A stretch of DNA of 64,000 nt from Hygrocybe punicea (lineage: Eukaryota; Basidiomycota; Agaricomycetes; Agaricales; Hygrophoraceae): NCBI GenBank assembly GCA_963556145.1, contig OY744463.1, forward strand, positions 1,364,001 to 1,428,000, written 5' to 3'. Position 1 is the stretch's first letter. Each line of letters opens with the position of its first letter. The notes under the pieces were generated by a model that saw only the letters and a list, made by a program, of their open reading frames with translations, ran no database searches and was not told where the DNA came from. Position numbers and translations under genes: made by a program. Positions 23,132-33,700 of the stretch are shown here, one piece after another.

Positions 23132-23977
23132 ACGTATCGAGGGGTGATGTCTTGTCCTGTCTGTGGAAAAATGCGGTCCACCTGATGTCAGTATTCATCC
23201 AAGAAAGGGTATTGTTGTAAACGAATGTGGGAGGTATTAAGGTTATAGATGGAAAAGGATAAATGACCATGGGTCCAGGTTTCGAGTCATGGCATGAGTG
23301 ACAAGCTGTGGGAATAAGATGTTGGGTGCTGCATTGAAGCGATGTCATGTGAACAATACACAATAGGGGTCAGTTCACTGTGTTGGGAAGTCATATGGTC
23401 TGTGGTCGAAGTCTGAAGGTATGTGCTTCGACGATGGTCAGATTGGAGGGAACAGTGAAATGTCGTGTGATTGAGGAATGTTCAGAGTGCACAAGCAGGT
23501 GAGGAATGTTGTCGGATTGTCAGGGAGGGTAATGGTAGGCATGGAATACGAAAGTGGAAACCATATATCCGAGAATGGCAATTGTCAATTACGTGGTGAG
23601 ATATTGTTGAGGTGGAAGTCGGACGTATCGATGGCAGAAGGGTTTCAGTGCCGATGCCAAAGATAGATCATAACAAGGTAAAAACCGATAAGGAAAGTGA
23701 TGGCAATGCTGCCAATGATGATTACAGTAATTAGCTGTGTTGGGAGTACAGCCATTGTGAATCGGTCTGTCGTGGGATGAAGTAAACAATATGTCAAGGT
23801 AAGGGAAAAGACAATGGCAATGATGTCCATTGGCAAGGAGACTGTTCGGATACAGCAAGGTCACATGGTGATGTGTCCATGGTCGGTCTGGATTGTTCTA
23901 GAAGAAAGGGTAAAAAGGAAACAAGGACAAGAATAAACAATGATGTCCAAAAGAAGACAAAAGGCAAAAGGGAAGGT
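23132..23977 (-). other. Pre-insertion locus, left part
   Basis: Before the LTR element inserted, this DNA was continuous with 29877-30247 (the 4-bp repeat GTGG marks the join). A minus-strand stretch at 23645-23836 encodes a hydrophobic segment (LITVIIIGSIAITFLIGFYL) that would be membrane-spanning if translated. No family was recognised. Confidence 0.3.
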
Positions 23978-23981
23978 GTGG

Positions 23982-24957
23982 TGTAGAGGGTCGACGTCCC
24001 TCTGAGTCCGTATCATCAATATATCACGAATCCGGACCAACCCGATGCCGCCATTCGACTTGCATTCGAACCCGACGTAACCCGACGCAACCCGACGTGA
24101 CGTGACGTGATGTGACCCGACGTGACCGACATAACCCGACGTATGCCGCTTCGTCACAGCCGCTCTCAGACCAAATCCGGCAGCCTCAAACGCCTCGGAG
24201 TTCCAATTCCAGGAGATGGATCTCTTCGGACTCAATCCCCGACTTCGGATTTACTTTATTTATGCATCCCATCGTCCTTTCGGAGATATGTAGGACTTTC
24301 TAGATCTTTTCCTTGCATATTCGTTTTCCCCTCCATTTCCTGTCTTCGTTGCTTTGCAACCCCCCTTTCCACATCCCCATTCCAACCTTTCTTTGTAGCT
24401 TACCATCGGCCGAAGTAGACACGTCCGAAAGTAGATTACTGTTTCCTGTACTATAAAAACGGTCCCCGACGACCGTACAAAATAACATACCCTTAGTCCC
24501 CGTTTCCCTCATAGTCAGAATCGTTTAAATCCCTTCAAATGCTCATCCACGTAGTTCCTTAGCCTTTTTATAGTTTACTTCGTTGTCTTCCTCATTGTTC
24601 CCGTATATTCATTCATCGTTTCCGACCCGACCCGACCCGACCCGTCGTACCCGACATCGTCGGCATTGTCGGGTTCATTCGTTTTCAGTCCGTTCACCAT
24701 CGGGTTCATCGTTATTAGTCCGTTTTCACTCCGTTCATCGTCGGGTTCATCGTCATTTATCCATTTTCACTCCGTTCATCGCCGGATTCGTCGTTATTAG
24801 TCCCGTTTATGCGGCGGCTTTACTTTTATTTCACTTTCACTTCCTTTTACTACTATTCCCGACACTGAATTATCCAGTCACTTCTACGCTGACACCCTTT
24901 GGATAGGATCTTTATTTCTTTATATAGTTCCGAAGCCACCAAGAACCCGCATCTACA
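23982..24957 (+). repeat. 5' LTR of the LARD-like element
   Basis: 976 bp, TG...CA ends. Contains short-period arrays of CCCGACGTAACCCGACG-type (about 24064-24130) and ACCCG repeats (about 24625-24650). Confidence 0.9.
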
Positions 24958-24959
24958 TC

Positions 24960-24976
24960 TGGAGCCCACCGCGAGG
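24960..24976 (+). promoter_or_regulatory. Putative primer-binding site
   Basis: TGGAGCCCACCGCGAGG begins 2 nt after the 5' LTR. TGG at the start pairs with a tRNA CCA end. The primer tRNA was not identified. Confidence 0.55.
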
Positions 24977-25589
24977 ATAATTCAGTGTCATCATTCATTC
25001 ATTCCATAACCCTACACTTTCCTTTCGTCATTTCGAAATAACCCTTGCCGCAGCACTCTACACATCCGACTCCCGTTACCCGACCTCTTTACATCCGACA
25101 TCCGATGCCTCGACAATCCAATCGCCAACTGCCACACTATCATTTGGGTTTGATTCTCATAATATTTTCTCTTCTTTAACGACTACGATTGTCTAGTATC
25201 ACGTACAACTTCGAACCCGCTCTTGCGCGGCCGACCCAACGGCCGTTTACCGCTTTAGGAACCTTGCACAGCCACGACCCGATACGCCCTCGTTTGTCGC
25301 TCAACAACTCGAACCTCGTCACATCCACCATCCACGCTCGTTTATAGATCCCCAACACGCTCGGAATCCCACTCCCCACCGATAACCGTCGAAAAACCGC
25401 GACCGGAAAGCCCCAACGACCCGCCCAACAGCACTCGCGCGTCAAACACGACTCGGAACAGACGGAGCGCCGTGCAACGGGTTTAGCCTGTGCACCCCCA
25501 GCCGCTCGCATCTAAGAACTCGCACTTGTCACCGAATACAAGCCCTGACACGCCCCCATCGTCTGAGCCCGCGAAGTTACCAGCAAAAC

Positions 25590-26530
25590 ACGTCAGCGCC
25601 TTTCACGAGTCTGTGCGAGCAGCCCCGCCGCGATCGAGCCCTCAACACCGTGCTACAGCCTCACGACGCCATTCGCAAGGTCTTACGAGCCGTCTCCGCC
25701 ATTATCGAGTCCCCAACGCGTCGCCACGTCATCCCAGCTCATGCACCCGCCTATTCGACATACCGGCCGCTCACGCCCTCGTTGCTACCCCCACGCAGCC
25801 TCGTATGGCTCTCCGAGTCCCCACAGCGCCCTTCGCGAGCCCACACGAGTCGTCTTCGCCGTTATCGACGCTCCCACAGTGTCCCACGTCACCCCGCTTC
25901 GTGCCCCCGCCTATTCGACATCCCGGCCGCTTACGCCCTCGTTGGACCTCCCCGTCGCCTCGCACCGCTTCCTATGGCCCCACGACGCCAGCTGCGAGCC
26001 CTCACGAGCCGTTCTCAACGCCCAACGCGTCACCACGTCATCCTTCCTCGTGTCCCCACGTACTCGACATCCCCGGCCGCTCACGTCCTCGTTGGACCAT
26101 CCGCCGCTTCGTACAGCCTCCCAGAGCCCCACACCGTCGTTCGTAAGCCAGTACAGGCCGTCCTCGCCATTATCGATGCCCCACGCCGCGCCACGTCACC
26201 CGGCTTCGTGCCCCAGCTAAGTCGACGTCTCCGGCCGCTTACGCCCTCGTTGGACCTCCCCGTCGCCTCGTACCGCTTCCTACAGCCCCACGACACCACT
26301 CGCGAGCCCTCACGAGCCATCCTCGCCGTCATCGACCCCTCACGCGTCACCACGTCATCCTTCTTCGTGCCCCCCGTACTCGACATCCCCGGCCGCTCAC
26401 GTCCCCGTTGAGCCACCCGCCGCCTCGTACCGCATCCCAGGACCACACATCATCCGTCGTGATGCCGTACAAGTAGTCCTCGCCGCCCTCGAGCCATCAA
26501 CAACATGCCACGTCACTCGACATCATACCC
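25590..26530 (+). repeat. About six diverged tandem repeats of roughly 150-160 bp
   Basis: Each unit contains CTCGACATCCCCGGCCGCT-like sequence, then CGTCCTCGTTGGACC, a CCTCGTACCGCTTCCTA-like stretch and ACGCGTCACCACGTCATCC. Units differ by many substitutions. They give long open frames by composition alone. Confidence 0.75.
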
Positions 26531-28138
26531 ACCATCCGAGGCCAACGACCGCCGCGTACAACCACCCCCACGTTCTCGTTCACGCCCCCGCACCTCTGGA
26601 TGGCCCTCACCTGTCCCAAACACGTCCGCCCCGTCCCTCGTCGTCCCACGCAAGCGGCCACGTCACCTACGTCACCCCGTCGACTCCCACTCTCGACCCC
26701 CGCTTCCCAGCCGTCCCCGTCCTCGCCCACTCCCCCTCGACCACCTACGTCCTCGACCAATCCCACGACGTCCCTCTCGCGAGCCCAAACGAAGACCCGT
26801 TGGGTTACGCCCGCGAAACCGTGACCACACGCCGCTCAAACCCGTTCCACGACCCGACGCATCGTTGTCAAATCCCCACGCATATCCGCCACGAAAGTAC
26901 ACGAAACGCCACCCGTATCACCCCCAATCTATCTCCCAGTCCCCGTCGTCTCATCCGCCCACGTCATCCGCCTCCGTCTCCAACCTCGATCACTCGTTTG
27001 CCGCCTCCTCGACCTCTCGCCATCCTCGAACGACCTTACGAAACCACAATCCACGTCACGCAACCCCACGTTCCCTCTTATCCGCCCACATCATCCGCCT
27101 CCGTCGCCCTACGTCGCCCTATGCTATACCGCCACATCGACCACCCGTTCTCCGCTCCCTCGACCCCACGCAGCCCCATGTTCGCCTCCGTAGCCCCGAA
27201 TTCGAGTCCCTCCGCTAGTCAAGACACCTCCGTTGTCGGATCCCCGCCCGGAACGTCCCAAAACGTGTCGACGGCACCCGAAGCACGCCTGAACGCCCTC
27301 CCGTGACCCGCCGTACCCGTCTGCGATCTAACAGAGCCCAACGTCGTCACTGTATGAACCCGCCGCAGAACCGACACCCGTGTCTAGTCACCACACCCGA
27401 CCACCCGTTCTCGACCAATCCGCTACATCGGCTTCCGGTTCCGGATCCGCGACTCGCATCACAGCACCCGACTACGAACCCGGACGTGTTCCCAACGATT
27501 CCGCAGCATCCGGTCCCGGTTCCGGCTCAATTCGAGCACCAGTGCTCGATTCGAGCATCTGGTTCCGGTTCCGGTTTCACATCTCGTACCCGCCACCTTC
27601 GCACCCCCATACCCACCGAACCCGACCCTACGAAAACCCGTCACCGTCCATCGGCATAAGAAATATATACATAGATAGATTAAATAAATAAAAAGAAAGA
27701 AAACGTCAGAGATAAAAGAAAGATAAAAAGAAATACACTTGTTCCCGACACACCCGACACCCGCATAATACACCCGACGTACCCGACACACCCGCTTATG
27801 AATCCGTCGCACTCAGCAAACCCGTTTACGAACCCGCCGCACCCGCTTACGAACCCGACGCACCGCTTCACTCATTCCCCACGCACCCGACTCATCCGCT
27901 CACGCACCCGCATTCCACCTGTTGACATCGCTCTCCGCTTTCCATGACCCACCATTTCCGCCACCATTTCGACCCAGACACAACGTTCCCTGTCTCGGCT
28001 TCGATTCCCAACCCACCCAACTTTATATTTCAGTTCCATAGGGGAGAATGCTTCCCCACGGGTCCAAGCCGGTGCTGAACCGCCTAGTATGAGGCTGATT
28101 TCACATCCGTTGATTATCGCCCCCATATTAGTATTGAC

Positions 28139-28330
28139 ATATCGAACCTCCGCCATCGTCTATCGAACCTCCGCCGCCGTCTATCGAACCTCCGCCATCG
28201 TATATTGAACCTCCGTCGTCGTCCATCGAACCTCCGTTTTTGTCATATCGTCTATCGAACCTCCGCCATCGTATATCGAACCTCCGCCATCGTCTATCGA
28301 ACCTCCGTTTTCGTCATATCGTATTGAACA
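28139..28330 (+). repeat. 21-bp minisatellite, about eight copies
   Basis: The unit is TATCGAACCTCCGCCATCGT plus one base, with variants in CCATCGTC/CCGCCGTC/GTTTTCGTCATATCG. It lies in the interior of the LTR element. Confidence 0.85.
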
Positions 28331-28896
28331 ACCACCGTCATCATATCATGTCTACCCCTACGCCACCGTTTCCGCCACCCGTTGACACAGCCACCAAAGC
28401 CGCCGACCCTAACTCGACCCGCCTAGATCGTCTTTGTCATCCGCTTGTGTTTTATTTCGTTTCCGCTCCTGCCTTACTCGTCTCCGTCACCCGCCCCCAA
28501 TCCTATGTCACGTTTAGTTTTATCCCGACTTGATTTCTATCGCGTCCCTTCCTTTCCGATCACCGGCATTTATTCCCTTTTATCTATTTTGCATTTCCGC
28601 TGCATATTTGTCCCACCCTTATAGCTTTCCGCTGTTTCCTTCATTTCCGCTTGGTTATATTGTCACTATAGTTTCTTTTATATGTATTTCCGGACACCGG
28701 CATCACCCGCCTTTGTTCTCCGCCCTCCGACTCTCCACTAGTCACCACCCGCTCTCCCCCTTCGCATTGTCCACAACCCACCTCGTCCCGTCGAACCCAA
28801 TTCCACGACCACCACGTCGGCCTCATCTCACGCATCCGAGTCCCGAGTCCACGTAGTATCGACCAGGGATGGTCTTTATTTAAAGTACCCTGGAGA

Positions 28897-29872
28897 TGTA
28901 GAGGGTCGACGTCCCTCTGAGTCCGTATCATCAATATATCACGAATCCGGACCAACCCGATGCCGCCATTCGACTTGCATTCGAACCCGACGTAACCCGA
29001 CGCAACCCGACGTGACGTGACGTGATGTGACCCGACGTGACCGACATAACCCGACGTATGCCGCTTCGTCACAGCCGCTCTCAGACCAAATCCGGCAGCC
29101 TCAAACGCCTCGGAGTTCCAATTCCAGGAGATGGATCTCTTCGGACTCAATCCCCGACTTCGGATTTACTTTATTTATGCATCCCATCGTCCTTTCGGAG
29201 ATATGTAGGACTTTCTAGATCTTTTCCTTGCATATTCGTTTTCCCCTCCATTTCCTGTCTTCGTTGCTTTGCAACCCCCCTTTCCACATCCCCATTCCAA
29301 CCTTTCTTTGTAGCTTACCATCGGCCGAAGTAGACACGTCCGAAAGTAGATTACTGTTTCCTGTACTATAAAAACGGTCCCCGACGACCGTACAAAATAA
29401 CATACCCTTAGTCCCCGTTTCCCTCATAGTCAGAATCGTTTAAATCCCTTCAAATGCTCATCCACGTAGTTCCTTAGCCTTTTTATAGTTTACTTCGTTG
29501 TCTTCCTCATTGTTCCCGTATATTCATTCATCGTTTCCGACCCGACCCGACCCGACCCGTCGTACCCGACATCGTCGGCATTGTCGGGTTCATTCGTTTT
29601 CAGTCCGTTCACCATCGGGTTCATCGTTATTAGTCCGTTTTCACTCCGTTCATCGTCGGGTTCATCGTCATTTATCCATTTTCACTCCGTTCATCGCCGG
29701 ATTCGTCGTTATTAGTCCCGTTTATGCGGCGGCTTTACTTTTATTTCACTTTCACTTCCTTTTACTACTATTCCCGACACTGAATTATCCAGTCACTTCT
29801 ACGCTGACACCCTTTGGATAGGATCTTTATTTCTTTATATAGTTCCGAAGCCACCAAGAACCCGCATCTACA
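28897..29872 (+). repeat. 3' LTR of the LARD-like element
   Basis: 976 bp, same length as the 5' LTR and matching it at every point compared. Preceded by a short purine stretch (TGGAGA). Confidence 0.9.
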
Positions 29873-29876
29873 GTGG

Positions 29877-30247
29877 TAAAGCAAAATCGTCATGGCAGGT
29901 AGGTAACAGAGTTGGAATTGGAGTTGCAGAGTTATAAAATGTAACAGTGAATGCAACCTTCCGATACATGTGTGCTGATGTCGACAGTGACAGCGAGGAC
30001 AGTCTGTCCAAGTCTGCTATGGTACTGCATGGCAAATGGGGACTTATGTCCAGGCCGTGAATTGAGTAAGTTTTTTTGTATGGTAGCCAAATCTGATGCT
30101 CATTCTGCTGCAAGGGCAACCACCACGTCTGCGTTCGTGTGGAGAGTCTCAGTGAAATTCTTGTTGATGTTTCATGGTATGATGTGGAGCATATTTAATG
30201 TACTTACTTTTACTGGCAGGAGATGTTGAAAAATGATTTGATTTCTG
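29877..30247 (-). other. Pre-insertion locus, middle part
   Basis: On the minus strand, joining across the KDZ element (one ACTTGATC removed) extends the open frame from 40366 down through IKS-EIKSFFNISCQ. A further possible exon (FTETLHTNADVVVALAAE) follows. This is probably the continuation of an unknown gene split by the KDZ insertion. Confidence 0.35.
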
Positions 30248-30705
30248 ACTTGATCCACCTGAGAAGCCCACCTAAGCCCTCTCCTTAGAGGTTACATACC
30301 ATCTTGCTAACCTCTCTAACTTGAGGGTATTTATCTTAGCTAGTGCCTCCTACAATAACTCTGCAATAACTAGTAGCAACTTAGCACCTATTCACTAACC
30401 CGAAGGCCCGGACATTGATGTCCCGTACTACAACCCACTCACTGTTGTCCCAATTAGGACATACAGCGCTTTCTCCGAATGTAGATGTTTGGTCACTGTT
30501 GGCTGCCCATATTTGGACATACCAAGCCAACCATACCCTCACGTGCGCTCAACATCCCGCTCACGTGTGCTCGCCATCCCACCATCTGAGCTCATCATCC
30601 CGCCCTCTGAGCTCATCATCCCGCCCTCCAACAATTTTATACCTACCCCCTCACATACTTCACAAACCCTTAGATATCATGTAAGCCATGCCATAATGAA
30701 AGTCT

Positions 30706-33700
30706 CTAGAGATACAAAATTTCATATATAGCCCGACTTATCTCCTCTTCGTCGTCCTCCTCATCATTCTCATTCTCCCCATTCCACTCCTCATCCTCCT
30801 CATCCTCCCCATCAACTGCGTGGTGCAGCTCCTCAGCGCAAACATCCATGTCACACCGTTCTGTTATTTCTTCTGCACTGGTACCTGGGGTTAGGCTGCC
30901 AGTGAAGCCTTTGAGCTTCGCAATTTTTGCAAGGCAGTGATTGTGGTGCTTCGTGAAACGCCCTCGCTCCCTCCTGAAGATGGCAATGTGGTGGGCTAGG
31001 CATGCATCATTTTCTTGCAGTGCAGCCTGCCGCTTACGCAGGAACACATCCTCATCGCGAAGATACGTAGTGAAGTGCAGGATCTCTATATTGAGGCGGG
31101 TGATTTCGGCCTGGGCACTTTGTATTTTGAAGTGGAGATCCAGGGCCAGACGGCCAGTAGGTGTGGCCCAGGGGCGAAGCTGTACATCCTGGCGTGTGTC
31201 ACGGAGGAGGTCAAAGTTGGCCAGGAACGCGTATTCAACCACGTCGTTCCACTGGAGGGTTGGGCGAGGCGGGGAAAGTGTTTGCGCAGCCGCATTGTAG
31301 CGCTCTAACGCTGTTTGGATAGCTTGAGACCGGGACTGCAGTGCCTTGGCGATGTGCTTGCGCAGCTTGTAGCCTGTAACAGTCAATAGTCAGTAGGCGT
31401 TGAGTATGTCAAGATGGCACACTTGCCAGTTTGCGACATATTCATCTTTGTAAGCTCAAACAACCAAGCAACAACGAGCCCCTCCAGGCTATCAAGGGCC
31501 CGTTGATACTTGCGCATTGCCACCAACTTGGCTGCAGCATCCCATTCCACAAACCCTGGTTCCCAGCGAAAGGTGATTCCGAGTCGCTGTTCAAGGTCTT
31601 GCACTATCACCAGGTCCTTATCCCGCCCCTCAAGAGCATGCCGTCGGGAGGTTTCCTTGGATTGAGTGGTGTCCCTTCGTGATTCAGCTGACATGTTCTC
31701 AGGAGTCTCAATCAACCATGCCTGCCGGGCAGCGTCCAGAGTGGTTCTAGCACATGTCAGTGCAACAAACATCATGGAGAAAACAAAAACTCACTCGCTT
31801 GCACAGAGATTCACCAGCTTCTGAAAATACTCCATCTGGAGGGTCTCCACTGGGGGCTCTTTTGTCAACGCCTTCAGGTAAGCACATTCCTCAGCTAGCC
31901 AATCACCAAAGACAGCGGTGCTGGTTAACCCGAGTTCCTTCATCGCATGAGTCAACGCCGTGGGCCCGCTTGTGAGGATGTCGAGAGCTTGTGAATAGTT
32001 GTTGTAAAGAAAGGTACCTAGTATCCGATGAGCAAGGATTCAATGAAACAGAGAATATACGTACTGAGGTTGTAATAAGTGTCAAAATTGTCGGTGTGTT
32101 TGGAGTATGTGATGATAGCCTGCCGACGGTGGAATATGCTGGCATAACGAAGTGGCCCAGCTAGAGCATTTGATCGTGAGAAGGCAGGTTCACAGCCTTC
32201 TAAGTCATTGAGGCCTGCATCAACGTCGTAGGTTACGAGGTGAGAGAGTTGACATATGCGATTATGTGCATGGCCGTGAAAGGCACCGACAAGTGACTTG
32301 TAGTCAAATTCACGAGCAAGGGGTCCGAGGGGGCTCTGGTTCACAGTGGTACCAAACTTGCACCCAATATCATACCCGCCACCAAGCTTCATTGTTAAAA
32401 CGGTGATGAGCTCCTCAATGGTGGCTAGAGCATACTTTGCCCTGCAACCCTTGGTGGTCAGGCATGGCTATGAGGGAAGGGGAACTCGAAACATACAGCT
32501 CACCACTGCGAACCATATCTGCAATAAGGAGGACAAACCCATGACGGCAAAGGGAAAGGAATATCCCTGTTTCATCAAAGATGCCCCACATCCGCGCCGT
32601 GAATTCTGCCGTCATATTTCGCCAACGGTCGGAGCATGGGTTGATGTCTGGGTCATCCTGTCTCACTCGCTATGAGCAAAAACAAGAACCTGCAAGCTGG
32701 AGACTCACCTGGCCATCCTCGCCAGACTGCAACTCCTGCAACACCGTCTTCTCCCACTTGTCAACCTTAGCTCGTGGCAAATAATAATCACTGTCGCAAA
32801 CCCTGGTGTCGATACGTTCAATCACCGGCCCAACAACAGGCTCGCCATCAATACCATCCACCGTTGATCCGCGTTGCAAGATGCGCCTCTGCGAGTCATT
32901 GCCATCCATCGTGAACATCATGTCGTATACGAGCCGAAGCTCATACTTGAGTTTGTAAGTACAGGCAGGGCAGCAATGCCGCAGCCTCCAATTGGGGGTG
33001 TCACGATGAAGGGCACATTGAACACGTTTGTCGACGGTGGAGCGGATGGCAAGATAAACATCATATGCGTCAGAAAAATGTCGTGACAATTGAGCTTTGA
33101 AAGGAACCTGGGGGTCATAACGTCAGCACCAAGGTAATAGCATAAAGAAAAGGCGGACCCCATGCAAATCACAAAGTGCTTTCACGAAAGGTTGCACGGC
33201 GAGATGAGGGCTGCGCAGATGCACCATCCGATATAGTTCAAGAGCTCGGACAGTGATGGCTACAGTAGGCTTAACAGGTGAACAAGGGATGAAACCCTGG
33301 CGAATGAAAGCTGTGGCGATGTATGCGTCCGTTGAGAGCAAGTCAAAAGTCATTGGGTCCGAGCCTCCAGGTCACTAAGCGAAGTTGAACACAAGATGCG
33401 AAAGAGAAACTCACTAAATACGTTGGAGTGGTACCGAGGTACCACTCCGGGGGCTCACGCAGGACTCGAGGGAAAGGTCGACTGGATAGGAAGGATGGAC
33501 TGACTACTACATCTGGAAGGCTACTGACTAGGTCAAACCGTGGGAACCTGATCACGTGACTGACCAGGCACAACTACTACAAGTGCCCCTCCTCCTCATG
33601 GTGACGTCCTCGTCACCATACCGCTACTAAAAGAAAACAAAAAGCAAAACAAAACTGACCAAGAAAAAAACTCTCCAGTCATGACTCCCAGTCCCTCATG

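Larger units (their letters stand above)
23982..29872 (+). mobile_element. Complete gag/pol-less LTR element (LARD-like), 5,891 bp
   Basis: Two direct repeats of 976 bp (23982-24957 and 28897-29872) begin TGTAGAGGGTCGACG and end CCCGCATCTACA (TG...CA). They look identical everywhere compared. A 4-bp duplication GTGG flanks the element (23978-23981 and 29873-29876). A primer-binding-like site, TGGAGCCCACCGCGAGG, lies 2 nt after the 5' LTR. Inside the LTR, TATAAAA at 24452-24458 could be a promoter. The 3.9-kb interior holds C-rich tandem repeats and no gag, protease, RT or integrase, so it must be mobilised by proteins of another element. Confidence 0.9.

Noticed and set aside
25490..27306. 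Several overlapping open frames of 150-250 codons
   Set aside because: They are all within C-rich tandem repeats of the LTR element. Every frame is open because stop codons are rare in this composition; none has a domain.
30415..30731. Open frames at the left KDZ terminus
   Set aside because: They lie in the terminal inverted repeat and its GAGCTCATCATCCCGCC repeats, and are mirrored at the other end.
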